A stretch of DNA of 64,000 nt, from assembly GCF_014205055.1 (NCBI RefSeq), contig NZ_JACHMS010000001.1, positions 8,584,501 to 8,648,500 on the forward strand, in the 5' to 3' direction. Below are positions 43,618 through 51,247 of the stretch, in pieces; within the stretch, counting starts at the first letter, position 1, and every line of letters begins with the position of its first letter. This stretch comes from Streptomyces luteogriseus. Lineage in GTDB: Bacteria; Actinomycetota; Actinomycetes; Streptomycetales; Streptomycetaceae. Under the pieces are notes generated by a model. It was not told the origin of the DNA. It saw nothing but the letters and a program-made list of their open reading frames with translations, and did no database searches. The translations under genes and the position numbers were made by a program.

Positions 43618-43881
43618 GAGTGCGTCCTCCCTTTTGGTCTCGCGGTTTGTGTAGGGCGGCGTGATCGAGGCCCGCTCCGCCGACATCGATCAGCATGTCG
43701 GAGAAGGATCCGCCTTGCTGATCCATTTCGCGAACCGCTGCTGGAGTGAGGGCGGGCTCTCCCGCAGCCGCTTGACCGGGACCGGAAGATAAGTCTGGTG
43801 ATAGGGCTACGGGGGTCGGCGTCGCTCCCGCCATCAACATTTGTCAAGTTGGGCAAGGCGGCAGCGGCGGTGGCGTTCCTG

Positions 43882-45093
43882 TCACGTTGAGGTCAAGGAG
43901 ACGGGCAGTTGTTCAGGGCCATTGACTACGATGGAGCTCAGCAGGGTCGGCTCGCCGTCAAGCTCGACGTTGATTGACTGAGCAAGCAACTCGTTGTAGA
44001 GGTGACGTAGTTCGACGCGAGCGAGCATGCTGCCGACGCAGAAGTGCTCCCCGAAGCCCAGTGCCAGGTGGCGGTTGGGGCTGCGGCGGATGTCAAAGCG
44101 GTCGGGATCGGGGAATACCGACTTGTCGCGGTTGGCTGAGGGCAGCCAGAGCGTAACGCGGTCGTTGGCGGCTATGTGTCGTCCGTGGATCTCCACCGAC
44201 CTCGTCGCGGTGCGCATGATGTGCGTCGCGGTCGAGGTCCAGCGCAGCACCTCCTCGACCGCGGAGGGCAACAGGGCTGGATCATCTCTGAGGGCATGCC
44301 ACTGGCCGGGGTGGTGCAAGAACGCCAGCATGCCCCCGGACGCGGCGATGCGAGTGTTCTCGGTACCGCCGACGAGAAGGTTGTCGCAGTTGAGGATCAC
44401 GTCGTCCGGGGTCAGGGGCTCGCCGTCGATCTCGGCTGTTGCGAGGACGCTCACCAGGTCGTCCGTGGGGTTCTTCGCCTTGTCCGCCCGCAGGGCGTCG
44501 AAGTACCCGAGGATGTCCAGGTGCGCGAGGCGCTGCGTCAGTGGGTCGCTGGCCCCGAAAGCGTCGCTGGTCAGAGTGAACAGCCGTTCCCAGTCGGCGC
44601 TGGGGATCCCCATCATCTTGCAGATCACATAGAGCGGGACGCGGGCGGCGATGTCCGTGACGAAGTCGCAGGTGCCCCGTTCGAGGGCCTCGCCCACCAC
44701 ACGATGCGCCACCTCCTGGATGTCCTTCTCGATGGCGCGCACCGACCGGACCGAGAACCACTCGTCTACGAGTCCGCGCAGCTGCTTGTGGCGAGGCGGG
44801 TCGGTCAGCGCGAGGGTGCGCCCGCCGCCGGGGTCGGCGCCGTGGCTGTCGGGGCGTAGCAGAATGCCCTGGGCGGAGCTGAACGTGGTTGCGTCCCGGT
44901 AGGCGGTACGGACGTCGTCGTACGTCGTCAGGGCCCAGAAGCCGGGGAGGTCGGTCGGCTCGTGCCAGTACACGGGCGCGTGGGCGCGGAGCCAGCGCCA
45001 CTGGATGAACGGGTCGCCCGTCGCGTAGAGGTCCGGGTCCACGAGGTTGATCTGCGGCTGCTGCTCGGCTGGTCGGATCGGTTCGGTCGCCAT
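43882..45093 (-). CDS. Cytochrome P450 (tailoring hydroxylase)
   Basis: 403 aa soluble bacterial P450. The I-helix is NLLVGGTENTRIAASGGMLA (G-G-T-E-N-T in place of the usual A-G-x-D/E-T), the ExxR helix is AVEEVLRWTS, and the heme loop is GFGEHFCVGSMLARVE with C352 as iron ligand. The GGTEN variant is familiar from P450s that act on carrier-protein-bound aminoacyl or acyl groups, so a beta-hydroxylation in trans is a reasonable guess. ATG 45093. The start lies 30 bp downstream of the dioxygenase stop, so the two are co-transcribed with the ketosynthase and ACP. Confidence 0.92.
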   Translation of the reverse strand: MATEPIRPAEQQPQINLVDPDLYATGDPFIQWRWLRAHAPVYWHEPTDLPGFWALTTYDDVRTAYRDATTFSSAQGILLRPDSHGADPGGGRTLALTDPPRHKQLRGLVDEWFSVRSVRAIEKDIQEVAHRVVGEALERGTCDFVTDIAARVPLYVICKMMGIPSADWERLFTLTSDAFGASDPLTQRLAHLDILGYFDALRADKAKNPTDDLVSVLATAEIDGEPLTPDDVILNCDNLLVGGTENTRIAASGGMLAFLHHPGQWHALRDDPALLPSAVEEVLRWTSTATHIMRTATRSVEIHGRHIAANDRVTLWLPSANRDKSVFPDPDRFDIRRSPNRHLALGFGEHFCVGSMLARVELRHLYNELLAQSINVELDGEPTLLSSIVVNGPEQLPVSLTST

Positions 45094-45122
45094 GCGGATG
45101 TCTCGCAATTCTGCTCGGCGCT

Positions 45123-45962
45123 TCAGTACGACACCAAGTCGAGGCGCTCGTCGGCGCGGTGCTCCACCGGTGTGGTGTCCCGGGAGACCAGGAAGGTGGG
45201 GCGGGTGGGGCGCGCGGGGGAGTTGGCGACGGCGTTGTACGTGATGAGTAGCAGCGCCCGGCGGTCTGCCGACAGGTTGTTGGACGAGGAGTGGACGATG
45301 CTCGGGTGGAAGACCTGGACGGAGCCGCGCGGCCCCGTGAAAACCTTGCGGCCGCTCTCGTCGGCCAGGGCCTGCGCCCGGTCGTCGTTCACGGTATAGG
45401 CGAGGTCGGCCGACACATGCGAGCGCCAGTCGGACTCCGCGCCGTCCGTGCGGCCCTCGGGAAGGTCGAGCAGACCCAGCCGGTGCGAGCCCGGTATGGC
45501 GGTGAGCGGTCCGTTGCCCGCGTGGACATCGTCCAGGGAGACGGCGATGTTGACGGCGTCGGGGCTCGGCATGCCGTCCTCCTCGTGCCAGAACGCGAAG
45601 TCCTGGTGCCACGGCCAGGCCGCCCCCTCGTGCGCCTGCTTGAGGTTGACCTTGAACTGGTAGACGTAGACGGGCCCGCCGGTGAGCTCCTCGGCGAGTT
45701 CCACCAGCCGGGGCAGGCGGACGAGGGCCGCACACACCTCGTCGAAGGCGTGGCAGCCGTGGATGGCACGAACCGTGCCGCTGTCCTTCTCGTGCACGAC
45801 CTCGGGCCGCTGCTCACGGCTGATGGAGAGCACGCGCTCCCGCAGCAGCGCGACGGCGTCGTCGCTGAAGCGGAACGGCGGCTCGCACCAGCCGTCCTTC
45901 TCATAGGCGGACTTGAGGTCGGCGAGCGAGGTGACGGCAGTGTCTGCCGCGGTGCTGGCCAT
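45123..45962 (-). CDS. PhyH-family Fe(II)/2-oxoglutarate dioxygenase
   Basis: 279 aa. The iron-binding H-x-D is in WPWHQDFAFWHEEDG (H119, D121); the distal His and the 2-oxoglutarate Arg are in VFHPSIVHSSSNNLSADRRA. The surrounding sequence QFKVNLKQAHEGAAW and AIPGSHRLGLLDLPEG is close to the ectoine-hydroxylase/phytanoyl-CoA branch. It probably hydroxylates an acyl or amino acid building block. ATG 45962 follows AGGAG; GTG 45968 is also possible. Between the ketosynthase and the P450 in one operon. Confidence 0.9.
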   Translation of the reverse strand: MASTAADTAVTSLADLKSAYEKDGWCEPPFRFSDDAVALLRERVLSISREQRPEVVHEKDSGTVRAIHGCHAFDEVCAALVRLPRLVELAEELTGGPVYVYQFKVNLKQAHEGAAWPWHQDFAFWHEEDGMPSPDAVNIAVSLDDVHAGNGPLTAIPGSHRLGLLDLPEGRTDGAESDWRSHVSADLAYTVNDDRAQALADESGRKVFTGPRGSVQVFHPSIVHSSSNNLSADRRALLLITYNAVANSPARPTRPTFLVSRDTTPVEHRADERLDLVSY

Positions 45963-46022
45963 GGACACGAATCTCCTGGGTGACAGAGGGAAGGGGCGCG
46001 GGCCGTGCGGGGCCGGTGCGCG

Positions 46023-47252
46023 TCAGGCCGAGGTGAGGACGAGGGCGGCGTTCTGACCGCCGAAGCCGAAGGACGTGCTGAGGGCGCTGGTGGTGCACAC
46101 GTCCCGGGGCTTGTCGGCCACCAGGTCGAGCTCGGCCGCCGCGTCGTCTACCCGCTCCAAGTTGGCGGTGGGCGGCACCTGTTGGTTCGCCAAGGTCAGC
46201 AGGGTGAAGGCCGCCTCCAGGGCTCCGGCCGCGCCCAGGGTGTGTCCCGTCAGGCTCTTGGTGGCCGTCACCGGCGGGGCGTGCGGGAACACGCGGGTGA
46301 GCATGCCCGCCTCCGCGACGTCACCGAGCGGCGTCGCGGTGCCGTGGGCATTGATGTGCCCGATGTCGGCCGCCGTCAGACCGGCATCGGCGAGGGCCGT
46401 GCGCGTGGCGAGTTCCGTGCCGCGGCCCTCGGGATCGGGCGTCGTGTAGTGGTGGGCGTCGGCGGAGGCGCCGTACCCGGCGACATGGCCCCGCACGCGC
46501 GCCGAGCGGGCCCGCGCGTCCTCGGCCCGCTCCAGGACGAGCATGCCCGCGCCCTCGCCGAGCACGAAGCCGTCCCGCTCCGCGTCGAACGGGCGGGAGG
46601 CCTCGGCGGGAGCCGCGCCGCGCGTCGACAGCGCGCCCATGCGGCTGAAGCCGATGCTGGCGATCCGCGCCCGGCCGGATTCGGCGCCACCGACGACGGC
46701 GATGTCGCAACTGCCGGCCCGCAGCAGATCCCGCCCGAGGCCAATGGCCGTGGCGCCGGAGGCACAGGCCGTGCTGACGCTCAGGCTGGGGCCGAACGCG
46801 CCCAGGTCCGTGCTGATCTCGCCGGCCGTGATGCCGGTCAGGCAACGGGAGATGAACAGCGGCGACACACGGGAGTGACTCTCGGCGGCGAAGTGCCTGG
46901 ACTGTCTGTCCCAGTGCTGGGTGCTGGTGCCGCCCACGCCGAGGATCACCGCGACCCGCGCCCCGTCCCAGGACTCCGGGGCGAGCCCGGCGTCGGCCAC
47001 GGCCTGCCGGGCGGCGACGAGAGCCATCTTCGCGTAGGGCTCAAGGCGCCAGGAGAGCGCGCGGCCGAGCAGGGCGTCCCCGTCGAAGCCGGGCACGGCG
47101 CAGCAGAAGTCGACGGACAGGCTTTCCAGAAGGGGGTCGGTGGCGGCGGTCGATGCGCCGGCCAGCAGCCCTGCCCAGTTGGCCTCGACACCGATGCCGA
47201 GCGGGGAGACCAGGCCGAGGCCGGTCACGGCCACTGCTGAGGAGGCGTTCAT
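46023..47252 (-). CDS. Beta-ketoacyl synthase (KAS II/FabF type)
   Basis: 409 aa condensing enzyme with the complete triad: C163 (SVSTACASGATAIG), H303 (INAHGTATPLGD) and the second His in KSLTGHTLGAAGALE. The N-terminus AVTGLGLVSPLGIG and C-terminus TSFGFGGQNAALVL are typical. It elongates an acyl chain on an ACP by decarboxylative condensation. Start ATG 47252 overlaps the ACP stop as ATGA, so the KS and ACP are coupled. No ketoreductase, dehydratase or chain-length factor is adjacent, so the pair may make a short ketoacyl unit or borrow fatty-acid enzymes. Confidence 0.93.
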   Translation of the reverse strand: MNASSAVAVTGLGLVSPLGIGVEANWAGLLAGASTAATDPLLESLSVDFCCAVPGFDGDALLGRALSWRLEPYAKMALVAARQAVADAGLAPESWDGARVAVILGVGGTSTQHWDRQSRHFAAESHSRVSPLFISRCLTGITAGEISTDLGAFGPSLSVSTACASGATAIGLGRDLLRAGSCDIAVVGGAESGRARIASIGFSRMGALSTRGAAPAEASRPFDAERDGFVLGEGAGMLVLERAEDARARSARVRGHVAGYGASADAHHYTTPDPEGRGTELATRTALADAGLTAADIGHINAHGTATPLGDVAEAGMLTRVFPHAPPVTATKSLTGHTLGAAGALEAAFTLLTLANQQVPPTANLERVDDAAAELDLVADKPRDVCTTSALSTSFGFGGQNAALVLTSA

Positions 47253-47497
47253 GAGGAGGCCTCGGTCCGGCTGCTCATCGCCGCCTCCACGAGAGCCACC
47301 GCCTCCCCGATGGTGCTGTCCGGCGTCAGCTGCAGCGGCGGCACGCCGTACTCCTCGTCCAGGATCACGGAGAACTCGACGAGCGCCAACGAGTCGATCT
47401 TGAGCTCGACGAAGGTGATGTCGGGGGTGATGAGCGATTTGTCAATGCCCAGCGCATCCGAAAGGCGCTGGACGATCTCGTCATGGGTACTGGACAT
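47249..47497 (-). CDS. Acyl carrier protein
   Basis: 82 aa, four-helix carrier protein. The phosphopantetheine site is S36 in FVELKIDSLALVEFSVILDE. ATG 47497 follows GGAAGGAA. First gene of the reverse operon, coupled to the ketosynthase by ATGA. A dedicated carrier for the acyl building block of this cluster. Confidence 0.92.
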   Translation of the reverse strand: MSSTHDEIVQRLSDALGIDKSLITPDITFVELKIDSLALVEFSVILDEEYGVPPLQLTPDSTIGEAVALVEAAMSSRTEASS

Positions 47498-47924
47498 CGG
47501 GGGTTCCTTCCGAGAATGGTCCGACAGGATGCGCGTCATCGACTTCCGGTGCATGCGGGTTCCGGTTGGAATTTCGATGGAACTCCAGCATTCCGTGATG
47601 TGGACGGAAATGGGCACGGGTATGGGGCAGCCGCGACAATTCGCGCACGAGTCTTTGTGCAACCATGAAATTGCGCTCGGTCGTATCCTGCCGCCTCAGA
47701 CCTGGTCCGGTCACGGTAATCGCGACCCTAGGCCACGGATCTCCGTCGTGGCAAGCGGCAATGTGCCGAAGTATTCGGCGTTATCGGTCGCCAGCTCCTT
47801 TCACCAGGCCTGACCGGCTTCAGGGTTGTTCCGGTTTCATCCAGCGATATATGAATGAAAACGAAGTGATAGATGGCGGGTGCATCGTGCCCAGCGACGT
47901 GTCACGATGGGGGGATGTGCAGGG
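47498..47924. promoter_or_regulatory. Divergent promoter region of the cluster's two arms
   Basis: 427 bases without a gene between the ACP operon (reverse) and the P450 (forward). It is AT-richer than its surroundings, especially 47,840-47,880. The only sizeable gap between divergent biosynthetic operons, so the likely place for pathway-specific control by the SARP regulator. I could not identify SARP heptamer repeats with confidence. Confidence 0.55.
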
Positions 47925-49082
47925 ATGTCGAATTCCAGAGATGTGCTCGACGGGCTGCCGGTCGGCCCGCTGCCCATTCCCTGTGACCCCGAGGGCGCAT
48001 CCCCCGTCCAGTGGATGCACATGCCGAACGGCGTGGGTGTCTGGGCGGTCTCCGACTACCGCCTCGCCCGCCAAGTGCTCGCCGACCCGCGGTTCAGCCG
48101 CGCGGCCGCCGTCGCGCCCGACGTGCCGAAGGTGGCCAGCATCGACCCGTCACCCGACTCCATAGTCAGCCTCGACGGCAGGGCGCACGCCCGGCTGCGC
48201 AGAATCGTGGCGGGGGCCTTCACCGGGCGCCGCATCAGCGCTCTCGGCCCATTCATCGAGACCCGCGCCAGCGAGCTCCTGGACGCCATGGCCGCAGGCG
48301 GGCAGCCGGCTGACCTGGTCGCCGGTCTTGCCGCACCGCTCCCGCTCAGCGTGCTCTGCCACATGCTCGGCGTCCCCGAGGCCGACCGCGAGAGCTTCCG
48401 GGAGTGGGTGCCAGTCCTCTTCGACCTCGACGGAGAGGGCGCCGAGAACCGCACCCGGGCGTTCCTCATCACCCACTACATGACGAAACTCATCGGCAGC
48501 AAACGCCGGGAGCCCGGCGGCGACCTCATCAGCGCCCTGATCCAAGCGGCTGACGAGGAAGGGAAGCTGACGAACCGTGAGCTCGTCACCCTCTCCCTGG
48601 CGCTCCTCATGGCCGGCTACGACTCCACCGCCGACCAGATCACCCTCGCCTTCCTCAGCCTGCTGCACGACCCTGCTCGCACCGCCGCCCTGCGTGACGA
48701 CCCGAATCTCGTCCCCGCCGAGGTCGAGGAACTTCTGCGCACCAACCCCTCGGCGCCCCTCAGCTTCAGTCGCGCGGTCACCGAACCCGTCCAGTTGGCG
48801 GATGTCACCATTTCACCGGGAGAACCGGTCCTGGTATTCCTCATGGGCGCAAACCGAACCCGCGACGATTCCGGAAACCCCGCCGGAAACCCCCACCTTA
48901 CTTTCGGTCGCGGAGTGCACCGCTGCCTCGGCGCCCCGCTGGCCCGACTGCAGCTGGCGACGGTCATCCGCTTGACCCTCGACCGCTTCCCGCACCTCGA
49001 GCTCGCCGAAGACATCGACGGTCTCGACTGGAAGCCCGCCGCTGCGACCCGAGGCCTCAAGTCCCTTCGGGTGCACTGGTGA
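47925..49082 (+). CDS. Cytochrome P450 (actinobacterial, CYP105/107-like)
   Basis: 385 aa. I-helix LALLMAGYDSTADQITLAFL, ExxR helix EVEELLRTNP, and heme loop TFGRGVHRCLGAPLARLQLA with C334. Compared with most relatives the stretch between the ExxR helix and the heme loop is shorter: after FLMGANRTRDDSGNPAGNPH the usual DPxxFDxxR segment is compressed, so the meander region is unusually short. Start ATG 47925 chosen by homology; in-frame ATG 47907 and GTG 47880 exist. First gene of the forward arm, a probable tailoring oxidase. Confidence 0.9.
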   Translation: MSNSRDVLDGLPVGPLPIPCDPEGASPVQWMHMPNGVGVWAVSDYRLARQVLADPRFSRAAAVAPDVPKVASIDPSPDSIVSLDGRAHARLRRIVAGAFTGRRISALGPFIETRASELLDAMAAGGQPADLVAGLAAPLPLSVLCHMLGVPEADRESFREWVPVLFDLDGEGAENRTRAFLITHYMTKLIGSKRREPGGDLISALIQAADEEGKLTNRELVTLSLALLMAGYDSTADQITLAFLSLLHDPARTAALRDDPNLVPAEVEELLRTNPSAPLSFSRAVTEPVQLADVTISPGEPVLVFLMGANRTRDDSGNPAGNPHLTFGRGVHRCLGAPLARLQLATVIRLTLDRFPHLELAEDIDGLDWKPAAATRGLKSLRVHW

Positions 49083-49210
49083 ACGGCCCGCTGAAGGGCC
49101 TGCCGCGCATACGCGAAACCCACCCCCGTCCCGGATGAACGGTGTGCCTATAGTGATCAGGTAGTTCCACTTGCGACGGGGGTAACAGGGTGGATTTGGG
49201 GAGTGATTGC

Positions 49211-51163
49211 ATGACTTCTTCCGATGCCGCGCACGAGGCCGCGGACGAAGTCACGCACGAAACAATCGCAATAAGGGTTCTGGGCGCTCTGTCGGCGACC
49301 GTCAATGGACATCCTGTTGTGATAGCCGGCCCACGGCAGCGCACTATCTTCGCGATGCTCGTGCTGGCAGGGGGCCGTGTCGTCTCCGTGGACAGCCTCG
49401 TAGACGCGGTGTGGGGGGGCCGGCCGCCGAACACGGCCCGGACCCAAGTGGCCATCTGTGTCGGGGCGTTACGCAAGGCATTCCGGTCGGCGCTCTTCGA
49501 CGACCCGGTCATAGAGACCACCCACCCCGGATACCGGATCCTGACGAGCGTGTGCACCTTCGACGCCCGCGACTTCGCTGCCGTCTGCGCGGAGGCCGCC
49601 GAGAGCATCCGTCTGGGCCGCGTCGACGAGGGCGTCGGGCTGTACCGGAAGGCCTTGGACCTGTGGACCGGGCCCGCCTTGTCCGGTGTCGCGGGGCAGG
49701 TGGTCGAGGACGAGGCGACGCGCTTAGAGGCGGAGCGCCTAGCCGCCTACGAAGCACTGTTCGACGCGGAGCTTGCGCTCGGCCGCCACCAGGAGGTGCT
49801 GCCCGAACTCTCGGCGTTAGCCGACGACCAGCCCCTGCACGAGAAGCTGCGGCACACCCTGATGCTCGCACAATACCGTTCCGGGCGCCGGGCGGAGGCG
49901 GCGGAGGGCTTCCGCAACTGGCGCAGACGATTCGTCGAGGAGATAGGGATAGAGCCGAGCGCGTCCATCCACGAGCTGCACCGTGCCGTCCTCCAGGACG
50001 CTCCCGAACTCTCCCTCCGCGGCGACGGCGAGCCTCGGTCCGGGCGGCGCGCCCTGCCAGCGGAACTGCCCGCTGCTGTACCGGAGTTCTTGGGACGCGA
50101 GGCGGAACTCGCCGTTCTGGACACCCTGGTGGCCGACGCGGGCGACGGAGGGCCCTCCAGCACCTCCCGGCCACGCGCGGGCGTCGTCGCCGGCGCCGCC
50201 GGAGTAGGCAAGACGAGCCTCGTCGCGTACTGGGCGCACCGCGTCTTGCGGCACTTCCCCGACGGGCAGCTCTACGCCGACCTGTCCCAGTACGAGTGGA
50301 CACAGCCGACCGCCACGGTGCACGCGCTGCTCGGCCGCTTCCTGCGGGTCCTCGGCGTCGCGGCGGAGCTGGTCCCGGACCGCCCCGATGAGTGCGTGTC
50401 GCTCTACCGCAGCCTGCTGGCCGACCGGCGCGTCCTGGTGGTCCTCGACAATGCCTGCAGCCTGGTGCACATCCAGCCGTTCCTGCCCGGCTGCGGCCCC
50501 TCGCGGGTCGTGGCGACCACCGGTGGGCGGCAGGACCCGATGGCCGTGGGCATCGGCGCGGTCCGCGTCGACCTCGGCCCGCTGCCCGACGCGCAGGCGG
50601 TGGAGCTCGTGGCACGGATCATCGGTGAGCGGCGCGTCCTCGAAGACACCTCGGCCGTGTACGAGTTGGGCCGCCTGTGCGGCAGGCTGCCCCTCGCACT
50701 GCGGGCGGCCGCCGGCCGGCTCGCTGTCAAACCCCACTGGTCCGTACGGCATCTGGTGCACCGGCTGGCCAAAGGGAGCCGCCGTCTCGACGAACTCAGC
50801 GCCGGCGGCCTCGAGGTGCGGCAGGGCCTGGAGCGCGGCTATCGCAGGCTGCCCGAGGAGGCGGCCCGCATGTGCCGCATGCTGGGCCTGCTGGACGCGC
50901 CGGACTTCACGGCCCACGCCGGAGCCGTGCTGCTCGCCGTCGACCATGTGGCGGCGGAGGACGCGATGGAGCAGCTCTTCGACATGCATCTGCTGACCGT
51001 GGTCGGCACGGATGCCAGCGGGGCGCTGCGCTACGCCTTCCATGGGCTGGTGCGGCCCTTCGCCCGCGAGCGGGCGCTGGCCGAGGAGTCCGACCAGACC
51101 CGGCAGGCCGCGCTCAACCGCCTCTCCGGGATGCATCTGACGGGTCTGTCGATATCCCACTGA
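49211..51163 (+). CDS. SARP-family pathway regulator with NB-ARC domain
   Basis: 650 aa, AfsR-like activator. It has an OmpR-type winged helix (IRVLGALSATVNGHPVVIAG; VDAVWGGRPPNTARTQVAIC, residues about 18-105), a bacterial transcriptional activation domain (about 110-255, YRKALDLWTGPALSGVAGQV) and an NB-ARC ATPase with P-loop VAGAAGVGKTSLVAYW (about 325), Walker B RRVLVVLDNACSL and LCGRLPLALRAAAGRLA. The C-terminal TPR array of full AfsR is missing. Three leucines are encoded by TTA (codons 87, 172 and 203; bases 49469, 49724, 49817), which makes translation depend on the bldA tRNA. ATG 49211 has GGGGAG upstream. Expected to switch on this cluster. Confidence 0.92.
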   Translation: MTSSDAAHEAADEVTHETIAIRVLGALSATVNGHPVVIAGPRQRTIFAMLVLAGGRVVSVDSLVDAVWGGRPPNTARTQVAICVGALRKAFRSALFDDPVIETTHPGYRILTSVCTFDARDFAAVCAEAAESIRLGRVDEGVGLYRKALDLWTGPALSGVAGQVVEDEATRLEAERLAAYEALFDAELALGRHQEVLPELSALADDQPLHEKLRHTLMLAQYRSGRRAEAAEGFRNWRRRFVEEIGIEPSASIHELHRAVLQDAPELSLRGDGEPRSGRRALPAELPAAVPEFLGREAELAVLDTLVADAGDGGPSSTSRPRAGVVAGAAGVGKTSLVAYWAHRVLRHFPDGQLYADLSQYEWTQPTATVHALLGRFLRVLGVAAELVPDRPDECVSLYRSLLADRRVLVVLDNACSLVHIQPFLPGCGPSRVVATTGGRQDPMAVGIGAVRVDLGPLPDAQAVELVARIIGERRVLEDTSAVYELGRLCGRLPLALRAAAGRLAVKPHWSVRHLVHRLAKGSRRLDELSAGGLEVRQGLERGYRRLPEEAARMCRMLGLLDAPDFTAHAGAVLLAVDHVAAEDAMEQLFDMHLLTVVGTDASGALRYAFHGLVRPFARERALAEESDQTRQAALNRLSGMHLTGLSISH

Positions 51164-51247
51164 TAAAGGCGGCATCTAGCGTCTTGCGCGTCTTGTGAAG
51201 GAAGCGACGGTTCCGCAGGAGTGGCTGCGCGCACGGAAGGTACTGGT

